From Pseudomonas sp. WS 5079 (lineage in GTDB: Bacteria; Pseudomonadota; Gammaproteobacteria; Pseudomonadales; Pseudomonadaceae): 64,000 bases of DNA. The position numbers and the translations under genes are program-made. The notes under the pieces were generated by a model. It had not been told where the DNA came from and ran no database searches. It saw only the letters and a program-made list of their open reading frames with translations. The DNA is taken from positions 310,001-374,000 of the forward strand of contig NZ_JAAQWN010000007.1 in assembly GCF_012985465.1 (NCBI RefSeq), in the 5' to 3' direction. Of the stretch, positions 17,408 through 25,708 are shown in pieces (position 1 is the first letter of the stretch; each line of letters begins with the position of its first letter).

Positions 17408-18231
17408 TGGATCGTTATGTGGTGTTCGGCAACCCCATCGGCCACAGCAAATCGCCGCTGATCCATCGCCTGTTTGCCGAGCAGACCGGCCAGGCGCTGG
17501 ACTACAGCACCCTGCTGGCGCCGCTCGAGGATTTCACCGGCTGTGCTCAGGAATTTTTCCTGCATGGGCGCGGTGCCAACGTCACCGTTCCCTTCAAGGA
17601 AGAGGCCTACCGCCTGGCCGATGCCCTGACCGAGCGCGCGCAACGCGCAGGCGCGGTGAACACCCTGAGCAAGCTGGCCGATGGCAGCCTGCTGGGTGAT
17701 AACACCGATGGCGCCGGCCTGGTGCGCGACTTGACCGTCAACGCCGGCCTGAGCCTGGCCGGCAAGCGCATCCTGCTGCTCGGTGCCGGCGGCGCAGTGC
17801 GCGGTGCACTGGAGCCACTGCTGGCGCAACAGCCCGCCTCGCTGATCATCGCCAACCGCACCGTGGAAAAGGCCGAGCGGCTGGCCGAACTGTTCGATGA
17901 CCTGGGGCCGGTCTCCGCCAGCGGTTTCGACTGGCTGAGTGAACCGGTGGACCTGATCATCAACGCCACCTCCGCGAGCCTGTCAGGCGATGTACCGCCG
18001 ATTGCCAGCAGCCTGATCGAACCGGGCAAGACCTTTTGCTACGACATGATGTACGCCAAGGAGCCGACCGCCTTCTGCCGCTGGGCCACTGAACACGCTG
18101 CGGCGGTGGCGATGGATGGCTTGGGCATGCTGGTGGAGCAGGCGGCGGAAGCCTTCTACCTGTGGCGCGGTGTACGGCCGGATTCGGCGCCGGTGCTGGC
18201 CGAGTTACGTCGGCAGTTGGCAGGCCACTGA
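17407..18231 (+). CDS. aroE: Shikimate dehydrogenase (NADP+)
   Basis: AroE (274 aa) reduces 3-dehydroshikimate to shikimate in aromatic amino acid synthesis. The substrate domain has GNPIGHSKSPLIH and the catalytic Lys in VTVPFKE; the catalytic Asp is in NTDGAGL. The NADP domain has LLGAGGAVRG and the NRT motif ANRTVEKA. It is translationally coupled to hemF by a one-base overlap. A REP doublet follows. Confidence 0.96.
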   Translation: MDRYVVFGNPIGHSKSPLIHRLFAEQTGQALDYSTLLAPLEDFTGCAQEFFLHGRGANVTVPFKEEAYRLADALTERAQRAGAVNTLSKLADGSLLGDNTDGAGLVRDLTVNAGLSLAGKRILLLGAGGAVRGALEPLLAQQPASLIIANRTVEKAERLAELFDDLGPVSASGFDWLSEPVDLIINATSASLSGDVPPIASSLIEPGKTFCYDMMYAKEPTAFCRWATEHAAAVAMDGLGMLVEQAAEAFYLWRGVRPDSAPVLAELRRQLAGH

Positions 18232-18238
18232 AGATCAA

Positions 18239-18324
18239 CTGTAGGAGCTTGCCTGCGATAGCGGTGGGTCAGCGCCGGATGCGCCACTGATACACCGCGA
18301 TCGCAGGCAAGCCAGCTCCTACAG
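18239..18324. repeat. REP doublet with a shortened left unit
   Basis: The right unit is complete (CGATCGCAGGCAAGCCAGCT then CCTACAG). The left unit reads CTGTAGGAGCTTGCCTGCGA and lacks the TGG/GGC bases present in the other copies. It lies between the convergent aroE and SulP genes. Confidence 0.8.
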
Positions 18325-18336
18325 GTTTTGACCGTG

Positions 18337-19899
18337 TCAGTCTTCGAAAAGGATCGGGCATTTGTCCGCCCCTTCCAGCTTCCTCAACTCCTCCACCACT
18401 TGCGGCCGCGCCCGGCGCAGCGTCAGGCTGCGTCCCAACCCCTGCAACCGCCGCGCTTCCTGGTGCAGCATCTCCACCCCGGAATAGTCGATAAAGTTGA
18501 TCTGCTGCGCCTCGATCACCACCCGCTGGCCTTGCAGGCGCTGCAAGCGCACTTGCAGGTAATGGCTGGCGCCAAAGAAGATCGAGCCACCGACCCGCAG
18601 CACATCGTCGTCCCCATCGCGCCATTGCTGCACCCGTGGCTGCGAGGTGCGCTTGAGGTAGAAGAACAGCGATGCCAGCACCCCGGCATAGATTGCCGTT
18701 TGCAGCTCCAGCAGCAAGGTGGCCAGGCACGTCAGGCCCATCACCACACACTCTGCACGGCTGACCCGCCACAGCGCGCGGATGCCCCGATGATCCACCA
18801 GGCCCCAGCAGATCAGCAGGATGCTGGCGGCCATGCTCGGGATCGGGATGTGCGCAATCACCGCCGCGCCAAACAGCGCAAACAGTGCGACCCACAATGC
18901 CGAAAACACCCCCGCCAGCGGCGAACAGGCGCCCGCCTCGTAACTCAGGCCCGAGCGGGTGAAGGATCCGGCCGACAGGTAGCCGGAGAAAAATCCGCCG
19001 ACGATATTGGATAAACCCTGGGCGCGTACTTCCTGGTTGGCGTCGAGCAACTGTTGCGAGCGCGCCGACAGCGAGCGGGCAATCGACAGGCTGGTCACCA
19101 GCCCCAGCATGCCCACCGCCACGGCGCTGGGTAGCAGGCGCAGGACCATGTCCAGGTCCAGCGGCAACGGGCTGAACGGCGGCAGTTGGCCAACAAATGA
19201 GCTGACCCGCGCCACATGCCCGAACATCGCCGGCCACGCCCACGCCGCCAGGCTGCCTACTGCCAGGGCAATCAACAGGCTTGGCCAGCGCGGCACGCAG
19301 TATTTAAGCAGCGCGCCCACCAGCAAGGTGCCCAGGCCAAGGGCCAGTGACGGGCGATCCCACTCGCCACCATGGTCGATCAGCGCCAGCAGGCTGTTGA
19401 TGGCCGTGGCCTGGCTGGGCAGGTCGAGCCCCAGCAGGTTGGGCAACTGGCCCAGGGCGATGACCACCGCCGCGCCGAGGGTGAAGCCGAGGACGACGGA
19501 ATGGGAGACGAAATTGACCAGCGCGCCAAAGCGCAACATGCCCAACAGCCATTGGAATACGCCGGCGAGCAAGGTCAGCAGCAGGATCAGGGTGATGTAG
19601 TCCTGGGAGCCAGGCACCGCCAGCGGGCTGATGCTGGCGTAGAGCACGATGGAAATTGCCGCCGTCGGGCCGCAGATCAAATGCCAGGACGAACCCCACA
19701 GGCAGGCAATCAGCACCGGGATGATCGCCGCATACAGGCCGTATTCGGGGGGCAGGCCGGCGATCAGGGCGTAGGCGATCGATTGCGGCAAGGCCAGCAC
19801 CGCGCCGCTGAGGCCGACCAGCGCATCCCGGCCGACGCTGGCGCGGGTCTGGCGTGGCAGCCAGCGCAGGAATGGGAGCAGACTGTGGGGCCGGGACAT
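18337..19899 (-). CDS. SulP-family anion transporter with STAS domain
   Basis: This 520-aa inner-membrane secondary transporter has about 10-12 hydrophobic helices (residues 20-400), including the SulP signature region ALPQSIAYALIAGLPPEYGLYAAI near the N-terminus. A cytoplasmic STAS domain (about 420-520) contains INFIDYSGVEML. The substrate is probably sulfate, though bicarbonate or dicarboxylate cannot be excluded. It lies beside choline-sulfate genes, which release sulfate, and corresponds to PA0029. The ATG at 19899 starts MSRPHSLLPFLRWLP; the upstream extension overlaps a REP and is not coding. Confidence 0.9.
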   Translation of the reverse strand: MSRPHSLLPFLRWLPRQTRASVGRDALVGLSGAVLALPQSIAYALIAGLPPEYGLYAAIIPVLIACLWGSSWHLICGPTAAISIVLYASISPLAVPGSQDYITLILLLTLLAGVFQWLLGMLRFGALVNFVSHSVVLGFTLGAAVVIALGQLPNLLGLDLPSQATAINSLLALIDHGGEWDRPSLALGLGTLLVGALLKYCVPRWPSLLIALAVGSLAAWAWPAMFGHVARVSSFVGQLPPFSPLPLDLDMVLRLLPSAVAVGMLGLVTSLSIARSLSARSQQLLDANQEVRAQGLSNIVGGFFSGYLSAGSFTRSGLSYEAGACSPLAGVFSALWVALFALFGAAVIAHIPIPSMAASILLICWGLVDHRGIRALWRVSRAECVVMGLTCLATLLLELQTAIYAGVLASLFFYLKRTSQPRVQQWRDGDDDVLRVGGSIFFGASHYLQVRLQRLQGQRVVIEAQQINFIDYSGVEMLHQEARRLQGLGRSLTLRRARPQVVEELRKLEGADKCPILFED

Positions 19900-19914
19900 G
19901 GATCGCTCGAAATA

Positions 19915-20015
19915 CTGTAGGAGCGAGCTTGCTCGCGAAGATGGATAACGATAACGCGGGTTGCCTGAAAAAACGCGGCGTTTTCGAATTCTTCGCCGGC
20001 AGCCGGCTCCTACAG
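19915..20015. repeat. REP doublet with two different units
   Basis: The left unit, CTGTAGGAGCGAGCTTGCTC, and the right unit, CTTCGCCGGCAGCCGGCTCC then TACAG, are inverted but belong to different sequence classes (GAGC core against CCGGC core). They are separated by a longer spacer (about 50 bp) with a small internal GCGTTTT-type repeat. The doublet lies between the SulP gene and choX, which run in the same direction. Confidence 0.75.
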
Positions 20016-20050
20016 GGTGATAGGAAGACCTGTAGGAACCAGGGCAATAT

Positions 20051-20968
20051 TTAGAGTTTGGCTTTGACCGCCGCCAATGCATCCTGGCCATCGAGGGTTT
20101 CAACCCCCTCCAGCCACTTGTCCAAAACCGCCGGATTGGCCTTGATCCATGCCTTCGCCGCGTCAGCATTGCTGACCTTGTTGTTCACCACCTCGGCCAT
20201 GATGCTGTTTTCCATATCCTGGGTAAACGTAAGGTTGGTCAGCAGTCTGGCCACATTCGGGCAGGCCTGTGCATAACCTTTGCGGGTCAGGGTGTACACA
20301 TTGCCGGTGTCGCCGAAGTATTTTTCGCCGCCCTTGAGGTAACGCATCTTCAACTGCACGTTCATCGGGTGCGGTGTCCAGCCCAGGAAAGTGACGAAAC
20401 GCTCGCGCTTCACCGCCCTGGACACTTCGGCGAGCATCGCCTGTTCGCTGGATTCGATCAGCTTCCACTGGCTGAGGTCGAAGTCGTTTTTCTTGATGAT
20501 CTCGTGCAGCGAAAGGTTGGCCGGCGCGCCGGAGCCGATGCCGTAGATCTTTTTGTCGAACTTGTCGGCAAATTTGTTCAGGTCGGCAAAGTCACGCACA
20601 CCGGCCTCCCACACATAGTCCGGCACCGCGAGGGTGAACTGGGTGCCCTCGAGGTTTTTCGCCAGTTGCACCACATCGCCATTGGCCACGAACTTGTCAT
20701 AGAAGCCCTGCTGCGCCGGCATCCAGTTGCCCAGAAACACATCCACCTGGCCGTCCTTGAGCCCGCCAAACGTGATCGGCACCGCCAGGGTATCGATCTT
20801 GGCCTTGTAGCCCATGCCGCTGAGCAAAACACCGGCGATGGCATTGGTGGCGGCAATGTCGCTCCAGCCGGGGTCGGCCATCTTTACCGTCTCGCAACGG
20901 GTGTCGGCATACGCATGGGTGGCACTGAGCAACAACACTGCACTCACGATTGTGGATAACTTTTGCAT
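20051..20968 (-). CDS. choX: Choline ABC transporter substrate-binding protein
   Basis: This 305-aa periplasmic protein has a signal peptide (residues 1-21, cleavage after AYA) and the OpuAC/ChoX glycine-betaine/choline fold. WSDIAATNAIAG and the conserved WMPAQQGFYDKFV region fit choline binders. It starts 18 bp after betC and so is probably cotranscribed, capturing choline from choline-O-sulfate breakdown. No permease or ATPase gene is adjacent, so it must use a transporter encoded elsewhere. A DnaA-box 9-mer overlaps codons 4-6. Confidence 0.92.
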   Translation of the reverse strand: MQKLSTIVSAVLLLSATHAYADTRCETVKMADPGWSDIAATNAIAGVLLSGMGYKAKIDTLAVPITFGGLKDGQVDVFLGNWMPAQQGFYDKFVANGDVVQLAKNLEGTQFTLAVPDYVWEAGVRDFADLNKFADKFDKKIYGIGSGAPANLSLHEIIKKNDFDLSQWKLIESSEQAMLAEVSRAVKRERFVTFLGWTPHPMNVQLKMRYLKGGEKYFGDTGNVYTLTRKGYAQACPNVARLLTNLTFTQDMENSIMAEVVNNKVSNADAAKAWIKANPAVLDKWLEGVETLDGQDALAAVKAKL

Positions 20969-20986
20969 GGCCTTCCCCTTACTGAT

Positions 20987-22501
20987 TTATTGGTTTTGGC
21001 AGGGTTGTGGATAACGGGCCTTGCGCTCCAGATCGTCGAGGTCGATATGGTTGCGCATGTACTGCTGGCTTGCGTCTACCAGCGGCTGGTGATCCCAGCT
21101 CTTGAGTTTGCCCACCGCCAGCGCCTCGCATACCAGGCGCCGACGGCGTTGGCTGGCGAGCACTTGCTGGTGGATCGCCGGCATGTCCCACTTGGCCCGC
21201 GCTTCGGCCAGGAACGCCTCGAACAACGCACGATGGGCCGGCGACTGACTGAGTTCTTCTTGCTCACGTGGGTCGTGGTGCACATCAAACAGTAGGCAAG
21301 GATCGTCCTCGCTGTAGATGAATTTGTAGGCCTCCCGGCGAATCATCATCAATGGGCCGATGGTGCCTTCGGCCATGTACTCGCCGAACACCTCGTCATG
21401 CCCGCCCTGCCCTTGCAAGTGCGGGACCAGTGAGCGGCCGTCCAGCGGCAGGTTGGGGTCCAGCTCGCCGCCGGCCAGCTCCACCAGGGTCGGCAACAGG
21501 TCGGCGGTGGACACCGCCGCACTCACCCGCCCGGCCTTGAATTGCCCCGGTGCACTGACCAGCAGCGGCACCCGCGCGGCCATTTCAAACCAGTGCATTT
21601 TGTACCAGAGCCCCCGCTCGCCGAGCATGTCGCCGTGGTCGCCGGAGAACACGATGATGGTGTCCTCGGCCAGGCCTGTGTCCTGCAGGGTTTGCAGGAG
21701 TTTGCCGACGTTGCTGTCAATGTAGCTGCACGCCCCGAAGTAAGCGCGCCGCGCATCGCGGATCTTATCCACAGGCAGCGGCTTGTCCCACAGGTCGTAG
21801 ACCTTGAGCAGGCGCTGGGAATGCGGGTCCAGGTCGGCCTGGGCCGGCGTTGTAGGCATTGGGATGTCATTGTCGTCGTACAGATCCCAGAACGGTTTGG
21901 GAATGGTGTACGGGTCGTGGGGGTGAGTCATGGAAACCGTGAGGCAGAACGGCTGGTCGCCGTCCTCGCGAATATGGTCGAACAGGTACTGCTGGGCCTT
22001 GAACACCACCTCTTCGTCGAAATCCAGCTGGTTGGTGCGCACACACGGGCCGGCTTGCAGCACCGACGACATGTTGTGATACCAGGTGGGGCGCACGTCG
22101 GGCTCATCCCAGTTCACCGCCCAGCCGTAGTCGGCGGGGTAGATATCGCTGGTGAGGCGCTCTTCATAGCCGTGCAACTGGTCCGGCCCGCAAAAGTGCA
22201 TCTTGCCCGACAGCGCCGTGCGGTAGCCGAGGCGGCGCAGGTAGTGGGCATAGGTCGGTACATCGGCGGGGAAATCCGCCGCGTTGTCGTAGGCGCCGAT
22301 CTTGCTCGGCAACTGGCCGCTGACCAGGGTAAAACGCGACGGCGCACACAGCGGGCTGTTGCAGTACGCGGCGTCGAACACCACGCCTTGTGCGGCCAGG
22401 CGGCTGAGGTTGGGCAGTTTGATCGGCGAAGGGCCGTAGAACGGAAGCAACGGCGCGGCCATTTGATCGGCCATGATGAAAAGAATGTTCTTGCGCTTCA
22501 T
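20987..22501 (-). CDS. betC: Choline-sulfatase
   Basis: BetC (504 aa) hydrolyses choline-O-sulfate to choline and sulfate. It is a type I sulfatase: the formylglycine precursor Cys52 lies in LCAPSRF (CxPSR). The metal-binding N-terminal motif is IMADQM and the SGDHGDMLGERGLWYKM region is intact. The C-terminal choline-sulfatase tail is present. The ATG at 22501 gives MKRKNILFIMADQM; an upstream start would add six residues. It is divergent from its LysR regulator (104-bp gap) and 18 bp ahead of choX. Two DnaA-box 9-mers lie in the gene (21006-21014, 21765-21773). Confidence 0.95.
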   Translation of the reverse strand: MKRKNILFIMADQMAAPLLPFYGPSPIKLPNLSRLAAQGVVFDAAYCNSPLCAPSRFTLVSGQLPSKIGAYDNAADFPADVPTYAHYLRRLGYRTALSGKMHFCGPDQLHGYEERLTSDIYPADYGWAVNWDEPDVRPTWYHNMSSVLQAGPCVRTNQLDFDEEVVFKAQQYLFDHIREDGDQPFCLTVSMTHPHDPYTIPKPFWDLYDDNDIPMPTTPAQADLDPHSQRLLKVYDLWDKPLPVDKIRDARRAYFGACSYIDSNVGKLLQTLQDTGLAEDTIIVFSGDHGDMLGERGLWYKMHWFEMAARVPLLVSAPGQFKAGRVSAAVSTADLLPTLVELAGGELDPNLPLDGRSLVPHLQGQGGHDEVFGEYMAEGTIGPLMMIRREAYKFIYSEDDPCLLFDVHHDPREQEELSQSPAHRALFEAFLAEARAKWDMPAIHQQVLASQRRRRLVCEALAVGKLKSWDHQPLVDASQQYMRNHIDLDDLERKARYPQPCQNQ

Positions 22502-22604
22502 GGTCTCTCGGCATTCCATAGTCAGTGTTTATGCGATTGAGCATGCAGGCCATGGAAACCGTGGTAAAGCCCATGAAAAGCAATGTCTAGGATAAGCACC
22601 GCTT

Positions 22605-23552
22605 ATGTATAAAGCCCTGGGAAACCTGTCGCTGGATCTGTTGCGCGCCTTTGAAGCCGCCGCCCGTCATCGCAGCTTTACAGCGGCTGCGATGGAGCTG
22701 GGCACCACCCAGCCGGCCGTCAGCCAGCAGATCAAGCGCCTGGAAGAACAGCTGGCAGTACGCCTGTTCGACCGTATCTACCGCGGCATCGAATTGACTG
22801 ACGCGGGCCTGCTGTTGTTCGAGCACGTCCAGGCCGGATTGCAGAGCATTGATGCGGGCCTGGGTCTAATCACGGAGCAGGACCAGCACGAAGTGTTGCA
22901 AGTGGCGACCGACTTCGCCTTCGCCGCCTACTGGCTGATGCCGCGACTGCATCGCTTTCATGAGGCCAACCCGCAGGTGGATGTGAGCCTGGTCACCAGC
23001 GAGCGCAACCACGCGGCCTTGCGCAGTGACATCGATGTGGCGGTGTTGTTTGGCGATGGGCGTTTTCGCCAGGGCCACAGCCAGTGGTTGTTCAACGAGG
23101 AAGTGTTCCCGGTGTGCAGCCCGCAACTGCTCAAGGGCCGCGCCGCGCCGCTGTCGCTACAAAGCCTGCAGGAGCTGCCGCTATTGCACCTGCGCCAGGA
23201 AAACAGCCAGTGGTTCGACTGGAACGGGGTGTTTCGCGAACTGGGCATCACCGCCGCACCGACCCCCGGCCTGCTGCGTTTCGACAATTACACCCTGTTG
23301 ATCCAGGCGGCGATTGCCGGCCAGGGCGTGGCCATCGGCTGGCGCCATCTGGTGGATAACCTGCTGGAGCAGAAATGGCTGTGCCGGCCGATTGGCGACA
23401 CGGTGATCTCACGCTTTGGTTATTACGTGGTATTGCCCCAGCGCAAACGGCGCGGGCAGTTGATCGAACGGTTTGTCGACTGGCTGGCGGCCGAGCAGGC
23501 CAGCAGCGCGCAGTCCCTGGCCGGGCTGGCCCTGCCGTCGATTGCGGTCTAG
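22605..23552 (+). CDS. LysR-type regulator of choline-sulfate utilisation
   Basis: This 315-aa LysR-type regulator has an N-terminal winged helix (residues 8-67; AAMELGTTQPAVSQQIKRLEEQL is the recognition region) and a periplasmic-binding-like effector domain (about 95-300). Divergent orientation from betC is the classic layout for a LysR activator, so choline sulfate or choline is the likely effector. The start has no strong ribosome binding site. It corresponds to PA0032. Confidence 0.88.
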   Translation: MYKALGNLSLDLLRAFEAAARHRSFTAAAMELGTTQPAVSQQIKRLEEQLAVRLFDRIYRGIELTDAGLLLFEHVQAGLQSIDAGLGLITEQDQHEVLQVATDFAFAAYWLMPRLHRFHEANPQVDVSLVTSERNHAALRSDIDVAVLFGDGRFRQGHSQWLFNEEVFPVCSPQLLKGRAAPLSLQSLQELPLLHLRQENSQWFDWNGVFRELGITAAPTPGLLRFDNYTLLIQAAIAGQGVAIGWRHLVDNLLEQKWLCRPIGDTVISRFGYYVVLPQRKRRGQLIERFVDWLAAEQASSAQSLAGLALPSIAV

Positions 23553-23583
23553 GATCGGCCGATCAACGAGTCCGGAGCCAGTC

Positions 23584-23910
23584 ATGCAACGTATCAAGGG
23601 CTACCACGCCCATATCTACTTCGACGCCAGCACCCTCGACCAGGCGCGCAAGCTCTGCGAAGACGCGGCGGCCATCTTCCCGGTGCGCATGGGGCGTATG
23701 CACGAGCGCCCGGTGGGCCCGCATCCGGACTGGAGCTGCCAGCTGGCGTTCGACCCCGAGTACATCGGCGTGGCGCTGCCGTGGCTGGCGCTCAACCGCA
23801 ACGGGTTGGTGGTGTTTCTGCACCCGGATACCGGCGATGACCTGAAGGATCACACCGACTATGCGATCTGGATGGGCGCCATGCGGCCGTTGGATTTGTC
23901 GATTTTTTAA
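23584..23910 (+). CDS. DOPA 4,5-dioxygenase family protein
   Basis: This 108-aa cytoplasmic protein matches the small DOPA-dioxygenase-like family: GYHAHIYFD near the N-terminus, then MGRMHERPVGPHPDWSCQ, and VVFLHPDTGDDLKDHTDY with further His/Asp ligands. The His residues (HAH, PHPDW, LHP, DH) could bind iron. The true substrate in pseudomonads is unknown. It starts 31 bp after the LysR regulator and may be cotranscribed with it. Confidence 0.85.
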   Translation: MQRIKGYHAHIYFDASTLDQARKLCEDAAAIFPVRMGRMHERPVGPHPDWSCQLAFDPEYIGVALPWLALNRNGLVVFLHPDTGDDLKDHTDYAIWMGAMRPLDLSIF

Positions 23911-24073
23911 CCAGTTGCTGTCAGTTGAGTCCTCACGTTCAGGTGCGAAGAACAGCGCAGGGGCGTGGGGATTTTTTCGGCATTGTTCCACTATATGGGA
24001 TTGATATTTATATATTGAGATATTTTCAGCCTTAGGTTTATAGTCGGCCATCTGCCACATTCCAGGTGAAGCG
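23911..24073. promoter_or_regulatory. Promoter region of the D-galactonate operon
   Basis: This 163-bp gap has an AT-rich centre (23990-24030) containing TTATATATTGAGATATTTTC, unusual for this genome and a likely promoter or operator. No regulator gene of the GntR/DgoR type is adjacent. I cannot assign -35/-10 boxes or an operator with confidence. Confidence 0.35.
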
Positions 24074-25039
24074 ATGCCGGCGCAATTGATCGCGCTCGAT
24101 TGGGGAACCAGTTCCCTTCGTGCCTATAAGCTCGGCCCAGGTGGCCAGGTCCTCGAACAGCGCTCGCTGGCGTCGGGGATCATGCATTTGCCCAGCGAAC
24201 CGCGATTGATCGGTGGTGTTCATTGCAGCGATGGGTTTGAGCTGGCCTTTGATACCGCGTGCGGCGACTGGCTCGACGCCCAGCCCGAGCTGCCGGTGAT
24301 AGCCTGCGGCATGGTCGGCAGCGCCCAGGGGTGGGGTGAGGCGGCCTATCGCAAGACGCCGGTTGACGTCGCCAGCCTGGGCTTGGCGCTGCACAAGGTG
24401 CGCAGTTTGCGCGGTGTGGATGTGCATATCGTGCCCGGTGTGATCGAGCAGGTCGGTTTACCCAACGTGATGCGCGGCGAAGAAACCCAGGTGCTCGGCG
24501 TGCTGCAAAGCCTGCCAGCCAGCGCTGAATTATTGATCGGCCTGCCCGGCAGCCATTCCAAATGGGTCGAGGTGGTCGCAGGCCGCATTACCCATTTCGA
24601 CACCTTCATGACCGGCGAACTGTTCGCGGTGCTGAGCAAGCACAGCATTCTGGGGCGTACGCAAAAGATCGCCGGGCAGTTTCAGGCCGACGCCTTTGAC
24701 CGGGGTGTGCGCGTGGCACTTTCAGAGGATGGCCGGCGCGGTGTGCTGTCGACCCTGTTCAGCGCGCGTACCCTGGGGTTGACCGCAGAACTGACTCCTG
24801 AACAGCAGCCCGACTACCTGTCCGGCCTGCTGATCGGCCATGAACTGGCCGGCTTGCCCGACCGTGCGCGCCACACGCCGATCATCCTGGTGGGCGCCGC
24901 CGCCCTCTGCGCCCGCTACCAACGTGCCCTCGCCCTGTGTGGTTTGCACCACGTCAGCCTCGCGCAAGCAGCGACCGAGCGCGGCCTGTGGCAACTGGCG
25001 CTGGCCGCCGGGCTCATTCAACCTGCAATCGAGGCCTGA
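24074..25039 (+). CDS. dgoK: 2-dehydro-3-deoxygalactonokinase
   Basis: This 321-aa kinase phosphorylates 2-keto-3-deoxy-D-galactonate at C6 in the De Ley-Doudoroff pathway. The N-terminal ATP-binding stretch IALDWGTSSLRAY, the central LLIGLPGSHSKWV and the C-terminal IILVGAAALCARYQRAL identify the DgoK family. The first gene of dgoK-dgoA-dgoD, it ends two bases before dgoA, so coupling is likely. AGGTGAAG precedes the ATG. Confidence 0.94.
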   Translation: MPAQLIALDWGTSSLRAYKLGPGGQVLEQRSLASGIMHLPSEPRLIGGVHCSDGFELAFDTACGDWLDAQPELPVIACGMVGSAQGWGEAAYRKTPVDVASLGLALHKVRSLRGVDVHIVPGVIEQVGLPNVMRGEETQVLGVLQSLPASAELLIGLPGSHSKWVEVVAGRITHFDTFMTGELFAVLSKHSILGRTQKIAGQFQADAFDRGVRVALSEDGRRGVLSTLFSARTLGLTAELTPEQQPDYLSGLLIGHELAGLPDRARHTPIILVGAAALCARYQRALALCGLHHVSLAQAATERGLWQLALAAGLIQPAIEA

Positions 25040-25040
25040 C

Positions 25041-25661
25041 ATGCTCAAGCAAGCACTCACACACAACGGTTTGATCGCGATCCTGCGTGGCCTGCGCCCG
25101 GATGAGGCTGGCGCTGTCGGCCAGGTGCTGTACCAGGCCGGGTTCCGGGTGATCGAAGTGCCGCTCAATTCGCCAGATCCCTACACCAGCATCCGCACCC
25201 TGCGTGAGACGTTGCCCGCCGACTGCCTGATCGGCGCTGGCACCGTGCTGACGCCCGAGCAGGTGGGGCGGGTGAAGGCGGCGGGTGGCCAGGTGATCGT
25301 CATGCCCCACAGCGATGCCAAGGTGCTGCGTGCCGCAAAAGCTGCGGGCCTGTACCTGTCGCCCGGGGTCGCGACGCCCACCGAAGCCTTCGCCGCCCTG
25401 GCCGAAGGGGCCGATGTGCTCAAGCTGTTCCCGGCCGAGCAAATGGGCCCGGCGGTGGTCAAGGCCTGGCTGGCGGTGTTGCCGGCCGGCACGGTCCTGC
25501 TGCCGGTGGGCGGGATTACCCCGGACAACATGCAAGTGTTCGTCGACGCCGGGGTCAAGGGCTTTGGCCTGGGCTCCGGGCTGTTCAAGCCCGGCATGAC
25601 GGTCGAGCAGGTGGCGAGCCGTGCCCAGGCGTATGTCGCTGCCTGGAATGCCTTGAACTGA
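25041..25661 (+). CDS. dgoA: 2-dehydro-3-deoxy-6-phosphogalactonate aldolase
   Basis: DgoA (206 aa) cleaves 2-keto-3-deoxy-6-phosphogalactonate to pyruvate and glyceraldehyde 3-phosphate. It is a KDPG-aldolase-family TIM barrel: catalytic Glu in VIEVPLNSP, Schiff-base Lys in DVLKLFPAE, phosphate loop in PVGGITPDN and GLGSGLF. The family start at 25041 is used although the frame is open upstream inside dgoK. The context separates it from KDPG aldolase Eda. Confidence 0.93.
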   Translation: MLKQALTHNGLIAILRGLRPDEAGAVGQVLYQAGFRVIEVPLNSPDPYTSIRTLRETLPADCLIGAGTVLTPEQVGRVKAAGGQVIVMPHSDAKVLRAAKAAGLYLSPGVATPTEAFAALAEGADVLKLFPAEQMGPAVVKAWLAVLPAGTVLLPVGGITPDNMQVFVDAGVKGFGLGSGLFKPGMTVEQVASRAQAYVAAWNALN

Positions 25662-25708
25662 GTGTGCCTGGCGCCTCAGGCGCCGCATCCGACAAGAGAG
25701 ATAAGAAG

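Noticed and set aside
19899..20169. N-terminal extension of the SulP transporter
   Set aside because: The open frame upstream of 19899 translates REP sequence and part of the choX end, without membrane segments. MSRPHSLLPF is the natural start.
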